Shown: positions 30,628-40,154 of the stretch, one piece after another | How positions within the stretch are numbered: the stretch's first letter is position 1 | How the letters are laid out: the number at the start of each line of letters is the position of its first letter | DNA from: Pseudomonas sp. Irchel s3f7 | Lineage (GTDB): Bacteria > Pseudomonadota > Gammaproteobacteria > Pseudomonadales > Pseudomonadaceae | Length of the DNA: 64,000 nt | NCBI RefSeq assembly: GCF_900187615.1 | Contig: NZ_FYDO01000005.1 | Location: 62,001-126,000 of the forward strand | Direction of reading: 5' to 3' | Notes under the pieces: model-generated | The model's input: the letters and a program-made list of their open reading frames with translations, nothing else | The model's database searches: none | What the model was told of the DNA's origin: nothing | Made by a program: the position numbers and the translations under genes

Positions 30628-31725
30628 ATGAGCACTCATACTTTCAAACCTGACATGCCTCCACCGAGCAGCAGCATCGGTGTGGTGGCATGGATGCGCG
30701 CGAACATGTTCTCCAGCTGGCTCAACACCCTGCTGACCTTGTTTGCGTTCTACCTGATCTACCTCGTGGTCCCGCCGATCCTGCAGTGGGCAATCCTTGA
30801 TGCCAACTGGGTCGGCACCAGCCAGGCCGACTGCACGAAGGAGGGCGCCTGCTGGGTGTTCATCCAACAGCGTTTCGGCCAGTTCATGTACGGCTACTAT
30901 CCGCCGCTACTGCGCTGGCGCGTGGACCTGACGGTGTGGCTGGCGATTGTCGGCGTGGCACCATTGTTCATCTCGCGCTTTCACCATAAAGCGGTGTACG
31001 GCCTGAGCTTCCTGGTGCTCTACCCGATCATTGCCTGGTGCCTGTTGCATGGCGGCGTATTCGGCCTCGACACCGTGGCGACCAGCCAATGGGGCGGCCT
31101 GATGCTGACCCTGGTGATCGCCACTGTCGGTATCGCCGGCGCGCTGCCGCTGGGTATCGTCCTGGCGCTGGGGCGCCGTTCGAACATGCCGGCGATTCGT
31201 GTGGTCTGCGTGACCTTCATCGAATTCTGGCGCGGCGTGCCGTTGATCACGGTGCTGTTCATGTCCTCGGTGATGCTGCCGTTGTTCCTGCCCGAAGGGA
31301 TGAACTTCGACAAGCTGCTGCGGGCACTGATCGGCGTGATCCTGTTCCAGTCGGCCTACGTGGCCGAAGTGGTGCGCGGTGGCTTGCAAGCGATCCCCAA
31401 GGGTCAGTACGAAGCCGCCGCCGCAATGGGCCTGGGTTACTGGCGCAGCATGGGCCTGGTGATTCTGCCGCAAGCCCTGAAGCTGGTGATCCCCGGCATC
31501 GTCAACACCTTCATCGCGCTGTTCAAGGACACGAGCCTGGTGATCATCATCGGCCTGTTCGACTTGCTCAACAGCGTCAAGCAAGCCGCCGCCGACCCGA
31601 AATGGCTGGGCATGGCCACTGAAGGCTATGTGTTCGCGGCCCTGGTGTTCTGGATTTTCTGTTTTGGTATGTCGCGCTACTCCATGCACTTGGAACGTAA
31701 GCTCGACACTGGCCACAAGCGTTAG
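30628..31725 (+). CDS. aapM: AapM, amino acid ABC transporter permease
   Basis: A 365-residue HAAT-family permease, partner of AapQ, starting ten bases after it. The EAA loop is [20 protein letters not shown], and [16 protein letters not shown] is a family-typical segment. The stop is ten bases before the aapP start. Confidence 0.95.
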   Translation: MSTHTFKPDMPPPSSSIGVVAWMRANMFSSWLNTLLTLFAFYLIYLVVPPILQWAILDANWVGTSQADCTKEGACWVFIQQRFGQFMYGYYPPLLRWRVDLTVWLAIVGVAPLFISRFHHKAVYGLSFLVLYPIIAWCLLHGGVFGLDTVATSQWGGLMLTLVIATVGIAGALPLGIVLALGRRSNMPAIRVVCVTFIEFWRGVPLITVLFMSSVMLPLFLPEGMNFDKLLRALIGVILFQSAYVAEVVRGGLQAIPKGQYEAAAAMGLGYWRSMGLVILPQALKLVIPGIVNTFIALFKDTSLVIIIGLFDLLNSVKQAAADPKWLGMATEGYVFAALVFWIFCFGMSRYSMHLERKLDTGHKR

Positions 31726-31735
31726 GAGTTCTTTT

Positions 31736-32500
31736 ATGAGCGAAGCAATCAAACAGCCTGTGAGCCCTGAAGGCATTATTCAGATGCAGGGCGTGAACAA
31801 GTGGTACGGCCAGTTTCACGTACTCAAAGACATCAACCTCAACGTAAAACAGGGCGAGCGTATCGTGTTGTGCGGCCCGTCCGGTTCGGGCAAGTCGACC
31901 ACCATCCGCTGCCTCAACCGTCTGGAAGAGCACCAGCAGGGCCGGATCGTGGTCGATGGTGTTGAGCTGACCAACGACCTCAAGCAGATCGAAGCGATCC
32001 GCCGTGAAGTCGGCATGGTGTTCCAGCACTTCAACCTGTTTCCGCACCTGACCATCTTGCAGAACTGCACCCTGGCGCCGATGTGGGTACGCAAGATGCC
32101 CAAGCGCAAGGCCGAGGAAATCGCCATGCACTACCTGGAACGCGTACGCATTCCGGAGCAGGCGCACAAGTATCCGGGGCAACTGTCCGGTGGTCAGCAA
32201 CAGCGTGTGGCGATCGCCCGTGCACTGTGCATGAAACCGAAAATCATGTTGTTCGACGAACCGACTTCGGCACTCGACCCGGAGATGGTGAAAGAGGTTC
32301 TCGACACCATGATCGGCCTGGCTGAAGACGGCATGACCATGCTCTGCGTGACCCACGAAATGGGCTTCGCCCGCACCGTGGCCAACCGCGTGATCTTCAT
32401 GGACAAGGGTGAAATCGTCGAACAGGCTGCGCCAAACGACTTCTTCGACAACCCGCAGAACGACCGCACCAAGCTGTTCCTGAGCCAGATCCTGCATTGA
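31736..32500 (+). CDS. aapP: AapP, amino acid ABC transporter ATPase
   Basis: A 254-residue ATPase energising AapQM. Walker A is GPSGSGKST, the signature is [15 protein letters not shown] and Walker B is [14 protein letters not shown]. The start [10 protein letters not shown] has AGGAG eight bases upstream; a longer frame running back into aapM is rejected. Confidence 0.96.
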   Translation: MSEAIKQPVSPEGIIQMQGVNKWYGQFHVLKDINLNVKQGERIVLCGPSGSGKSTTIRCLNRLEEHQQGRIVVDGVELTNDLKQIEAIRREVGMVFQHFNLFPHLTILQNCTLAPMWVRKMPKRKAEEIAMHYLERVRIPEQAHKYPGQLSGGQQQRVAIARALCMKPKIMLFDEPTSALDPEMVKEVLDTMIGLAEDGMTMLCVTHEMGFARTVANRVIFMDKGEIVEQAAPNDFFDNPQNDRTKLFLSQILH

Positions 32501-32517
32501 TAAAAGCCAGGCAGTGA

Positions 32518-32550
32518 AATAAACCCGGACCGAGTTCCGGGTTTATTTTT
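32518..32550 (+). terminator. Rho-independent terminator of the aap operon
   Basis: AATAAACCCGGA-ccgagt-TCCGGGTTTATT followed by T residues, 17 bases after the aapP stop. Confidence 0.92.
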
Positions 32551-32569
32551 GCTTGGAGCTCAAGCTTTT

Positions 32570-32682
32570 CTGTAGCGAGGGAGCTTGCTCCCGTTTGGCT
32601 GCGTAGTGGCCCCAAGGTCTTCAAGATCATGGACGATTGTGAGTGCTGCGCACTCAAGCGGGAGCAAGCTCCCTCGCCACAG
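32570..32682. repeat. Inverted REP pair of the TAGCGAGGGAGCTTGCTCCC type
   Basis: CTGTAGCGAGGGAGCTTGCTCCCG on the left and CGGGAGCAAGCTCCCTCGCCACAGG on the right, separated by about 60 bases. This is a different REP subfamily from the GTAGGAGCnGGCTTGC elements; a one-sided relative occurs at 36724-36753. Confidence 0.85.
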
Positions 32683-32780
32683 GTTGATTTATCTATTGCA
32701 CCTTTGTGGTTGCCCTGCGGAAAGATGCTGACTAACATGTCAGAAAATTCATCCTATGATTGGATGAAAGGGCGAATCCT

Positions 32781-33440
32781 ATGTCTGAAATTTCTCCACT
32801 CGTAAAGCGATCTTTGGTCGATCAGGCCCTGGAACAGTTGCGCCTGCGCATCAACCAGGGTGTGTGGGCCATCGGCCAACGCTTGCCGACCGAGCCGGAG
32901 TTGTCCGCCGAATTGGGCATCAGCCGTAACACCGTGCGTGAAGCGATGCGGGTATTGGCGTTTTCCGGCTTGATTGAAATCCGCCAGGGTGACGGCAGTT
33001 ATCTGCGCGCAGTGGTCGATCCGCTCGACACCGTAAAGGCATTGTCCTGTTGCTCCCTTGAGCAGGCCCGCGAAACGCGGCACATCCTCGAAGTCGAGGC
33101 CATCGGCCTGGCGGCACTGCGCCGTACCGATGAGGATCTGCGGGCATTGCGCGAAGCACTGAGCGTCAGCGGCAACCACTATCACGGCGACCTCGACACT
33201 TACATCGCCTGCGATCTGGTCTTTCACCGCCGCTTGGTGGACGCCGCACACAACCCGACCCTCAGCGAGCTGTATCGCTACTTCTCCAGCATCATCGGCG
33301 CGCAATTGCGCCAGACCCTGAACATCGTTCCGCGACGCCAGGAAGTGTTCGACTTGCACATCGAGCTGCTCGATGCCGTCGAACAACGCGACCCGGAGCG
33401 GGCCAAAGCCCTGTCGAGGCAGTTGATCAATGAACCTTGA
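32781..33440 (+). CDS. FadR/GntR-family transcriptional regulator
   Basis: A 219-residue regulator with an N-terminal winged helix (QRLPTEPELSAELGISRNTV then REAMRVLAFSGLIEIRQGDG) and a C-terminal FCD ligand-binding domain. ATG at 32781 has AAGGG upstream and is preferred over a TTG at 32760. It overlaps the following MFS gene by 11 bases, suggesting co-transcription and control of that exporter. The effector is unknown. Confidence 0.92.
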   Translation: MSEISPLVKRSLVDQALEQLRLRINQGVWAIGQRLPTEPELSAELGISRNTVREAMRVLAFSGLIEIRQGDGSYLRAVVDPLDTVKALSCCSLEQARETRHILEVEAIGLAALRRTDEDLRALREALSVSGNHYHGDLDTYIACDLVFHRRLVDAAHNPTLSELYRYFSSIIGAQLRQTLNIVPRRQEVFDLHIELLDAVEQRDPERAKALSRQLINEP

Positions 33441-34734
33441 AACCGAGACGTCCATGCGCCGCAGTGATTTATCCACAGCCCCCAAGCGTTCGGCAGAGCT
33501 GGAAGAGTTACTGATCGATGCCGAGGCCGATGATGAGCAGGTCCAGCAAGCCCACCCGGTTTTACGCCGGCCATGGCTGTTGCTGCTGGGCCTGATCCTC
33601 GTGGCATTGAACCTGCGCCCGGCGTTGTCGAGCATGGCGCCGATGCTCAGCGAGGTGTCGAAATCCCTGGGTCTGACGGCCTCCCAGGCCGGTTTGCTGA
33701 CGACGTTACCGGTGCTTTGCCTTGGTCTTTTCGCACCGCTGGCACCCGTGCTGGCGCGACGTTTTGGCGCCGAGCGGGTGGTGTTGGGCATTCTCCTGAC
33801 GCTGGCCGGCGGCATCATTCTGCGCAGTTCGTTTGGCGAGATCGGGTTGTTTGCCGGCAGCGTGCTGGCCGGCGCCAGCATCGGCGTGATCGGCGTGTTG
33901 CTGCCGGGCATCGTCAAGCGTGATTTCCCGAAACAGGCCGGAACCATGACCGGCGTCTACACCATGGCGCTGTGCCTCGGTGCGGCGATGGCGGCAGGGG
34001 CAACCGTGCCGTTGAGTGAACATTTCGACCAGAGTTGGGCAATGGGCCTGGGCTTCTGGGTGATTCCGGCACTGGCCGCAGCGATGTTCTGGTTGCCGCA
34101 AGTCAGCCAGAAACACGGCGCACACAACGTGGCCTATCGCGTTCGGGGCTTACTGCGTGATCCGCTGGCCTGGCAGGTGACCTTGTACATGGGCCTGCAA
34201 TCGTCCCTGGCCTACATCGTATTCGGCTGGTTGCCGTCGATTTTGATTGCTCGCGGGTTGACCCCGACCCAGGCCGGTCTGGTGTTGTCCGGTTCGGTGA
34301 TTGTGCAACTGATCAGCTCCCTGGCCGCGCCATGGCTGGCCACGCGGGGCAAGGATCAGCGCCTGGCCATCGTGATCGTGATGGTGCTGACCCTCGGCGG
34401 TTTGTTCGGTTGCCTGTATGCGCCGATCGAAGGCTTGTGGGGCTGGGCGATTGTGCTCGGGCTGGGGCAGGGCGCCACGTTCAGCCTGGCGTTGACCCTG
34501 ATCGTGCTGCGCTCGCGCGATTCCCACGTGGCAGCGAACCTGTCCAGCATGGCCCAGGGCTTCGGTTACACCCTGGCGTCGATGGGGCCGTTCGCGGTGG
34601 GTATCGTGCATGACTGGACTGGCGGCTGGACAGCGGTAGGCTGGATCTTCGGCGTTATCGGCCTGGGCGCGATCATCGCCGGTCTGGGCGCCGGGCGTTC
34701 GCTGTATGTGCAGGTCGAAAGCGAGAAAATCTGA
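33430..34734 (+). CDS. CynX/NimT-family MFS transporter
   Basis: A 434-residue 12-helix major facilitator. After a hydrophilic N-terminal 38 residues, the core begins RPWLLLLGLILVALNLRPALSS, typical of the CynX/NimT/YycB group associated with cyanate, nitroimidazole and related small-molecule export. It overlaps the GntR regulator. The substrate cannot be named. Confidence 0.9.
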   Translation: MNLETETSMRRSDLSTAPKRSAELEELLIDAEADDEQVQQAHPVLRRPWLLLLGLILVALNLRPALSSMAPMLSEVSKSLGLTASQAGLLTTLPVLCLGLFAPLAPVLARRFGAERVVLGILLTLAGGIILRSSFGEIGLFAGSVLAGASIGVIGVLLPGIVKRDFPKQAGTMTGVYTMALCLGAAMAAGATVPLSEHFDQSWAMGLGFWVIPALAAAMFWLPQVSQKHGAHNVAYRVRGLLRDPLAWQVTLYMGLQSSLAYIVFGWLPSILIARGLTPTQAGLVLSGSVIVQLISSLAAPWLATRGKDQRLAIVIVMVLTLGGLFGCLYAPIEGLWGWAIVLGLGQGATFSLALTLIVLRSRDSHVAANLSSMAQGFGYTLASMGPFAVGIVHDWTGGWTAVGWIFGVIGLGAIIAGLGAGRSLYVQVESEKI

Positions 34735-34741
34735 CACTCGC

Positions 34742-34778
34742 ACACTGTCGGTATTCGGTTCACGAATGCCGATAGTGT
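34742..34778. terminator. Imperfect 16-bp hairpin after the MFS gene
   Basis: ACACTGTCGGTATTCG-gttca-CGAATGCCGATAGTGT pairs at 14 of 16 positions and begins eight bases after the stop codon. No T-run follows, so it may stabilise the message end or be a weak terminator. Confidence 0.5.
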
Positions 34779-34846
34779 TCCGCGCATTTGCAGACTATCG
34801 TGCAGGCAAACGCTCGACGCCAATTTGCACAACAGGGAGTCTGCTC

Positions 34847-35317
34847 ATGAGTGACGCCAACAACGTCTTGATCACCCGCCTCTACGAGGCTTTTCAGCGC
34901 CTCGATGCCGAGGCCATGAGCGCCTGCTACACCGACGACGTCGTGTTCAGCGATCCGGCCTTCGGCGAACTGCGCGGGCGCGATGCCGCAGATATGTGGC
35001 GCATGCTCACCACCCGCGCCAAGGATTTCTCTCTCACGTTCGATAACGTGCGCGCTGATGAGCGTACCGGTGGCGCCCATTGGGTGGCGACGTACCTGTT
35101 CAGCCAGACGGGCAACACCGTGATCAACGACATTCAGGCGCGATTCGTTTTTCGCGATGGCAAGATTTGCGAACATCACGACAGCTTCGATCTGTGGGCC
35201 TGGTCGCGTCAGGCGTTGGGTTTCAAAGGCCTGTTGCTGGGCTGGACGCCGTTGGTGCGCAACGCTGTTCGCGCGCAGGCATTGAAGGGGCTGAAGGCAT
35301 TCCAGGCCAGTCGCTGA
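34847..35317 (+). CDS. SnoaL/NTF2-like nuclear transport factor 2 family protein
   Basis: A 156-residue cone-shaped alpha+beta barrel protein of the SnoaL-like NTF2 superfamily (LYEAFQRLDAEAMSACYTDD, FSDPAFGELRG, DGKICEHHDSFDLWAW). The start ATG has AGGGAG upstream. Such proteins are isomerases, hydrolases or simple ligand binders; no specific activity can be assigned. Confidence 0.85.
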   Translation: MSDANNVLITRLYEAFQRLDAEAMSACYTDDVVFSDPAFGELRGRDAADMWRMLTTRAKDFSLTFDNVRADERTGGAHWVATYLFSQTGNTVINDIQARFVFRDGKICEHHDSFDLWAWSRQALGFKGLLLGWTPLVRNAVRAQALKGLKAFQASR

Positions 35318-35356
35318 TAAGATCGCGGCTTGTTTCCTTTCAAGCCTGATCGTTAC

Positions 35357-35671
35357 GTGACCACCCTCAGCGAAAGCCCTGTCGACGCCGACACACCCGC
35401 GAGCAAAACCTGGTTCGTCTATCTCGTACGCGCCGCCAATGGCTCGCTGTATTGCGGGATCAGCGATGATCCCGTGCGCCGGTTTGCCAAGCATCAAAGC
35501 GGCAAGGGCGCTCGGTTTTTTCTCTCCAGCCCCGCCATGGCCCTGGTCTACACCGAACGCTGCCGCGACAAAGGCGACGCGTTGCGTCAGGAGCGGTTGA
35601 TCAAGAAACTGAAGAAAAGCGCCAAGGAATGCCTGGTGGCGAGTGCCGCTGTGGTTTATCAATCTGACTGA
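35357..35671 (+). CDS. GIY-YIG nuclease superfamily protein (YhbQ-like)
   Basis: About 104 residues with a single GIY-YIG domain: [20 protein letters not shown] (the VYLV and YCGIS positions replace GIY and YIG), [15 protein letters not shown] and the acidic [13 protein letters not shown]. Function in this UPF0213-type group is unclear. The GTG at 35357 is chosen tentatively; a TTG at 35330 is in frame and neither has a strong ribosome site. Confidence 0.82.
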   Translation: MTTLSESPVDADTPASKTWFVYLVRAANGSLYCGISDDPVRRFAKHQSGKGARFFLSSPAMALVYTERCRDKGDALRQERLIKKLKKSAKECLVASAAVVYQSD

Positions 35672-35754
35672 TAAGTTCCCATCAGGCAGAACTGTGGGCT
35701 GCTAACCGATTGCGCGCTAAGCTGCGGATTCCTATCTTTGCGGCGGAGCCGAGC

Positions 35755-36690
35755 ATGTCCGAGTTGATTCTTCATCATTACCCGACGTCCCCCTTCGCCG
35801 AAAAGGCCCGCCTGCTGCTGGGCTTCAAAGGGCTGTCCTGGCGTTCGGTGAAAATCTCGCCGGTGATGCCAAAACCCGATCTCACGGCCCTGACCGGTGG
35901 CTATCGCAAGACGCCGGTGTTGCAGATTGGCGCGGACATCTATTGCGACACTGCGTTGATTGCCCGTCGACTGGAGCAGGAAAAGGCCTTGCCGGCGTTC
36001 TTCCCTGAAGGTCAGGAAATGATCGCGGCGTCGTTCGCCGCCTGGGCAGATTCGGTGGTGTTTCAGCATGCGGTCAGCCTGGTGTTCCAGCCGGAATCGA
36101 TCGCGGTGCGTTTCGGTACCTTGCCGCCGGAGGCGATCAAGGCGTTCATCGCCGACCGTACCGAATTGTTCAGCGGTGGCAGCTCGACCAAGTTGTCCAC
36201 CGAACAGGCCAAACATCAGTGGCCGACGATCATGTCGCGGCTGGAGTTGCAGTTACAGCGCGAGCAGGGCGACTTCCTGTTCGGCGAACCGTCGATTGCC
36301 GACTTCGCCCTGGCTCACTGCTTGTGGTTCCTGAAGGCAACTCCGGTTACCGCACCGTTGGTGGATGCGTACCCGGCCGTTGCTGCATGGCATGCGCGGG
36401 TGCTTGGCTTCGGTCATGGCGCATTCAGCGAGATGACGTCCGAAGAAGCATTGGAGGTTGCGCGCACGTCCCAGCCTGCGGCATTGCCGGATGAACAGTT
36501 TGTAGATCCAAACGGGCTCAAGGCAGGTCAGCAGGTGGTGATCGCGGCGACTGATTACGGCGTTGATCCGGTCGCCGGGGAATTGCTGTTTGCCGGTAGC
36601 GAGGAGTTGATTGTGCGTCGCGAAGATGAGCGTGGCGGTGTGGTGCATGTGCACTTCCCGCGGTTTGGTTTCCGTATCGAAGCTCAGTAA
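35755..36690 (+). CDS. Glutathione S-transferase family protein with a C-terminal extension
   Basis: A 311-residue protein with an N-terminal thioredoxin-fold GST domain (LILHHYPTSPFAEKARLLLG, GYRKTPVLQIGADIYCDTAL) and a helical C-terminal GST domain ending around residue 235. The last 75 or so residues form an additional beta-rich segment (LKAGQQVVIAATDYGVDPV) absent from ordinary GSTs of about 200-230 residues. The start MSELILHH is chosen over a frame 15 codons longer. Confidence 0.87.
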   Translation: MSELILHHYPTSPFAEKARLLLGFKGLSWRSVKISPVMPKPDLTALTGGYRKTPVLQIGADIYCDTALIARRLEQEKALPAFFPEGQEMIAASFAAWADSVVFQHAVSLVFQPESIAVRFGTLPPEAIKAFIADRTELFSGGSSTKLSTEQAKHQWPTIMSRLELQLQREQGDFLFGEPSIADFALAHCLWFLKATPVTAPLVDAYPAVAAWHARVLGFGHGAFSEMTSEEALEVARTSQPAALPDEQFVDPNGLKAGQQVVIAATDYGVDPVAGELLFAGSEELIVRREDERGGVVHVHFPRFGFRIEAQ

Positions 36691-36723
36691 TCGTCACAAA
36701 CGATATTGGAACTGACCCGAACC

Positions 36724-36753
36724 TGTGGCGAGGGGGCTTGCCCCCTCGCCACA
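36724..36753. repeat. Perfect 13-bp-stem REP palindrome between convergent genes
   Basis: TGTGGCGAGGGGG-cttg-CCCCCTCGCCACA is perfectly self-complementary apart from the loop. It lies between the convergent GST and glutaredoxin genes and could help end both transcripts, although no T-run is present. Its sequence relates it to the pair at 32570-32682. Confidence 0.8.
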
Positions 36754-36774
36754 AGGGTGTGTGAACCTGATGGG

Positions 36775-37125
36775 TTACTTCAACGCCGCCAGAATCGCAT
36801 CCGGGTCATACCCGCGAATCAGTGTCCCGTTCACATCAATGATCGGAATCCCGCCGCCGCCCAAGGCCTCATAGTCCTTGCGCGCCACGGCATCTTTCTC
36901 GATATCGAATTCCTTGTATGGAATGCCTTTCTGATCGAGAAAGCGTCGCGTCAGCTTGCAGTAGCCACACCACTCGGTGGCGTAGAGCGCGACGTTGGCC
37001 TTGGCCTGGGTCTGCTCCGAAACCACTTGTGAGGGATTGAACACCCGCTCGATCTTGCCCCAGTTCTGGTAAGCCACGACCACCAGCAGGATCAGCAGGC
37101 ATTTCTTCAGTACGCCGCCGAGCAT
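36775..37125 (-). CDS. Membrane-anchored glutaredoxin family protein
   Basis: A 116-residue protein with an N-terminal hydrophobic anchor (CLLILLVVVAYQNW) and a C-terminal glutaredoxin domain with active-site CGYC (ATEWCGYCKLTRRFLDQKG) and the cis-proline loop GGIPIIDVNG. It probably acts in periplasmic or membrane-associated thiol exchange. Its start overlaps the yejK stop by one base (TGATG), so the two are co-translated. Confidence 0.9.
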   Translation of the reverse strand: MLGGVLKKCLLILLVVVAYQNWGKIERVFNPSQVVSEQTQAKANVALYATEWCGYCKLTRRFLDQKGIPYKEFDIEKDAVARKDYEALGGGGIPIIDVNGTLIRGYDPDAILAALK

Positions 37126-38129
37126 CAGTTGCGTCGCTTGAGCTGGTCGGTGAGCGAGGTCGGCAAGCCCTTGATGATCAACGTGCCGGCTTCTTCGTCG
37201 TACTCGATCTTCGAGCCCAGCAAGTGCGCTTCAAAGCTGATCGACAGGCCTTCGGCGCGACCGGTGAAACGGCGGAACTGGTTCAGGGTGCGTTTGTCGG
37301 CCGGAATCTCGGGCGACAGGCCATAGTCCTTGTTGCGAATGTGATCGTAGAAGGCTTTCGGGCGTTCTTCATCGATCAGTCCTGAAAGTTCTTCCAGGCC
37401 CATCGGCTCGCCGAGTTTGGCCTGGCTGCTGGCGTAGTCCACCAGGGTCTTGGTCTTCTCACGGGCGTCGTCTTCGGGCAAATCTTCACTTTCGACGAAG
37501 TCACTGAAGGCCTTGAGCAGGGTGCGGGTTTCACCCGGACCGTCGACGCCTTCCTGGCAGCCGATGAAGTCGCGGAAGTATTCCGAAACTTTTTTGCCGT
37601 TCTTGCCTTTGATGAAGGAGATGTACTGCTTGGACTGCTTGTTGTTCTGCCATTCGGACACGTTGATCCGCGCCGCCAGGTGCAATTGGCCAAGGTCCAG
37701 GTGACGGGACGGCGTGACGTCCAGTTCGTCTGTCACGGCCACGCCTTCACTGTGGTGCAGCAGGGCGATGGCCAGGTAATCGGTCATGCCTTGCTGGTAG
37801 TGCGCGAACAGCACGTGGCCGCCGACCGACAGGTTCGACTCTTCCATCAGCTTTTGCAGATGTTCAACTGCCACGCGGCTGAATGCCGTGAAGTCCTTGC
37901 CGCCCTCGAAGTACTCTTTCAACCAGCCGCTGAACGGATGCGCGCCCGACTCGGCATGAAAGAATCCCCAGGCCTTGCCTTGTTTGGCGTTGTAGCTCTC
38001 GTTGAGGTCGGCAAGCATGTTCTCGATGGCGCCCGACTCGGCCAGTTCAGAGTCGCGGGCGTGAAGAACTGCAGGCGTGCCGTCGGGTTTTTTGTCGATC
38101 AGGTGGACGATGCAATGACGGATCGGCAT
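37125..38129 (-). CDS. yejK: Nucleoid-associated protein YejK (NdpA)
   Basis: A 334-residue nucleoid-associated protein (37-kD nucleoid-associated family). The start [20 protein letters not shown] replaces a 62-codon-longer frame that has no homology-like sequence. Family features are [39 protein letters not shown] sequence and [20 protein letters not shown]. It is divergent from hupA, another nucleoid protein. Confidence 0.93.
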   Translation of the reverse strand: MPIRHCIVHLIDKKPDGTPAVLHARDSELAESGAIENMLADLNESYNAKQGKAWGFFHAESGAHPFSGWLKEYFEGGKDFTAFSRVAVEHLQKLMEESNLSVGGHVLFAHYQQGMTDYLAIALLHHSEGVAVTDELDVTPSRHLDLGQLHLAARINVSEWQNNKQSKQYISFIKGKNGKKVSEYFRDFIGCQEGVDGPGETRTLLKAFSDFVESEDLPEDDAREKTKTLVDYASSQAKLGEPMGLEELSGLIDEERPKAFYDHIRNKDYGLSPEIPADKRTLNQFRRFTGRAEGLSISFEAHLLGSKIEYDEEAGTLIIKGLPTSLTDQLKRRN

Positions 38130-38525
38130 GGGCTTCTCGGCTGAATGAAGAGAGGAGGGCGTGCTCCCCCGAAAAAGCGCCCAGTGTACCGCAACCATTG
38201 GTTTTGGCGCGGCGTGAAGGGCAATTCGGGGGCGACCGGCGGCGCTTATGCTGTTTTTTGCTGTTTTAGCACAATAAAGCTGACCAAATGGGTAGCTAAA
38301 GGCGGATATTTCCACGCCTGTGTGCTAGCTTTGCCCGGTCTTGCGCAAAGTCACTGCGTTAAGCCTGCAGTCAGCATTTGTCAGGTCGAACCAAACCCTG
38401 ATTTCGGTATCTATAACCCCGAACCCGAGGTTATTTGGCCGAGGGTGCCGGATCCAAAAGATCGGGCTCGATAGCTGACATTGCACTCTGCAATCCATAT
38501 GAATTTGATAGGGAAGGAACACTAA
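38130..38525. promoter_or_regulatory. 396-base divergent region between yejK and hupA
   Basis: No gene is visible. The segment around 38245-38300 is A+T-rich and repeats GCTGTTTT (GCTGTTTTTTGCTGTTTTAG), as expected for a strong promoter area. TCTATAAC at about 38410 is a possible -10 for hupA, but no good -35 is seen. The hupA ribosome site is AAGGAA. Confidence 0.45.
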
Positions 38526-38807
38526 ATGGCTCTTACTAAAGACCAACTGATCGCCGACATCGCTGAAGCTATCGACGCGCCGAAAACCACCGCGCGTAAC
38601 GCTCTGGACCAACTGGGTCAAATCGTTGCCGATCAGCTGGAAAACGGCGGCGAAATCACTCTGCCAGGTATCGGCAAGCTGAAAGTGACTGAGCGTCCTG
38701 CCCGTACTGGCCGCAACCCTTCGACTGGCGCTGCCATCGAAATCGCTGCCAAGAAAGTGATCAAGCTGGTTGTGGCCAAAGGCCTGACCGACGCTGTTAA
38801 CAAGTAA
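38526..38807 (+). CDS. hupA: HU-family DNA-binding protein (HupA type)
   Basis: A 93-residue histone-like protein. It begins MALTKDQLIADIAEAID; the DNA-binding arm is GIGKLKVTERPARTGRNPST and the C-terminal helix is KKVIKLVVAKGLTDAV. Pseudomonas has several HU paralogs; the location beside yejK, rlmF and valS points to the one usually called hupA. Strong codon bias and a strong terminator suggest high expression. Confidence 0.93.
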   Translation: MALTKDQLIADIAEAIDAPKTTARNALDQLGQIVADQLENGGEITLPGIGKLKVTERPARTGRNPSTGAAIEIAAKKVIKLVVAKGLTDAVNK

Positions 38808-38818
38808 GACTTGTTAAA

Positions 38819-38857
38819 AAAAACCGTGCGCCGGAGCAATCCGGGCACGGTTTTTTT
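38819..38857 (+). terminator. Rho-independent terminator of hupA
   Basis: AAACCGTGC-g-CCGG-agcaat-CCGG-GCACGGTTT followed by a T-run, with one bulged G in the left arm. Confidence 0.95.
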
Positions 38858-38884
38858 ATGCCTGCGATTTAGCTCGCCAGACAG

Positions 38885-38973
38885 TGTAGGAGCGAGCCTG
38901 CTCGCGAGACCGGCGTTTCAGCGCCATCGAATTCGACTGACACACCGCTTTCGCGAGCAGGCTCGCTCCTACA
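38885..38973. repeat. REPIN between hupA and rlmF
   Basis: TGTAGGAGCGAGCCTGCTCGCGA on the left and TCGCGAGCAGGCTCGCTCCTACA on the right: an exact inverted pair of the GAGCnnGCTCGCGA REP subtype. It ends four bases from the rlmF stop. Confidence 0.92.
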
Positions 38974-38976
38974 GGG

Positions 38977-39990
38977 TTACGGGCGCGCCCAACGCTCGCG
39001 CCAGGCCTGTTGCTGCGCCTTGGTCTGGAACGTCCAGGCGACAAACCGGCTTTGTTTCTGGCCTTGAGACATTTCCACCACCTGGCTTTCCAGCGCCCCG
39101 GCCTTTTTCAGGGCGGTCTGGATGGCCGGCAGGTTCGACGCTTTAGATACCAGCGTGCTGAACCATAGAACCTGCTGCGCCACCTGAACGCTTTCGCCGA
39201 TCAGTTGGTTCACAAAGCGTATCTCACCGCCCTCGCACCACAACTCGGACGCTTGACCGCCGAAGTTCAGCACCGGCAGTTTGCGTTTTGGATCGGCCTT
39301 GCCCAAGGCACGCCACTTGCGAGTGCTGCCGCGCGTGGCTTCGTCCAGCGATGCATGGAAGGGTGGATTGCACATGGTCAGGTCAAACCGTTCGGCGCTC
39401 TCCAGCAGGCCCGTGAGGATCTGCTTGGGATTCGTCTGCTGGCGCAGCTGGATCGATTTATTCAGACCGTTGGACTGCACAATGGCCTTGGCCGCGGCCA
39501 ACGCTGTGGAGTCGATTTCCGATCCGAGGAACTGCCAGCGGTAATCGCTATAGCCGATCAGCGGATAGACGCAGTTGGCGCCCATGCCGATGTCCAGCAC
39601 CTTCACCGCCGCGCCTCGTGGGATCACGCCCTCGTTGCCACTGGCCAGCAGGTCTGCGAGAAAGTGCACATAATCCGCACGCCCTGGAACAGGTGGGCAC
39701 AGATAGTCAGCCGGAATGTCCCAATGGGCGATGCCGTAGAACGATTTGAGCAGCGCCCGGTTGAATACGCGCACGGCGTCCGGGCTGGCGAAGTCGATGC
39801 TTTCCTTGCCGTACGGATTGAGGATGACGAACTTGGCCAACTCCGGTGTGCTTTTGATCAGCGCCGGAAAGTCGTAGCGACCTTGATGGCGGTTGCGTGG
39901 GTGCAGGCTGGCTTTTTCACGCGGCGCCACAGCAGGCGTTGGAGGTTTTGGCTGCTTGCGTGGTGCTTTGGGTTTGCTGGGGGCGGTCAT
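38977..39990 (-). CDS. rlmF: RlmF, 23S rRNA (adenine(1618)-N(6))-methyltransferase
   Basis: A 337-residue SAM-dependent methyltransferase that methylates A1618 of 23S rRNA. The catalytic motif is MCNPPFHAS, the SAM region is [18 protein letters not shown], and [20 protein letters not shown] is typical of the family. The first 30 residues are basic and proline-rich. The gene is convergent with hupA. Confidence 0.93.
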   Translation of the reverse strand: MTAPSKPKAPRKQPKPPTPAVAPREKASLHPRNRHQGRYDFPALIKSTPELAKFVILNPYGKESIDFASPDAVRVFNRALLKSFYGIAHWDIPADYLCPPVPGRADYVHFLADLLASGNEGVIPRGAAVKVLDIGMGANCVYPLIGYSDYRWQFLGSEIDSTALAAAKAIVQSNGLNKSIQLRQQTNPKQILTGLLESAERFDLTMCNPPFHASLDEATRGSTRKWRALGKADPKRKLPVLNFGGQASELWCEGGEIRFVNQLIGESVQVAQQVLWFSTLVSKASNLPAIQTALKKAGALESQVVEMSQGQKQSRFVAWTFQTKAQQQAWRERWARP

Positions 39991-40154
39991 GGGGGCGTCG
40001 ATTCAGGAGGTGGCTCAATATGGCGCCTATTCTCCCACAAAGGACAAACCACGTGGCTGATTCATCTTCACAGCACTCAACTCATGACTCTGTATTAGTA
40101 AAGTGTCAGCCGCCGTTTATTAGGGGCTGACTAATAGATTAAGTAACAGTGTTC

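Noticed and set aside
32397..32738. Minus-strand frame over the aapP terminator and following repeat
   Set aside because: It translates a terminator and a REP pair; no coding evidence.
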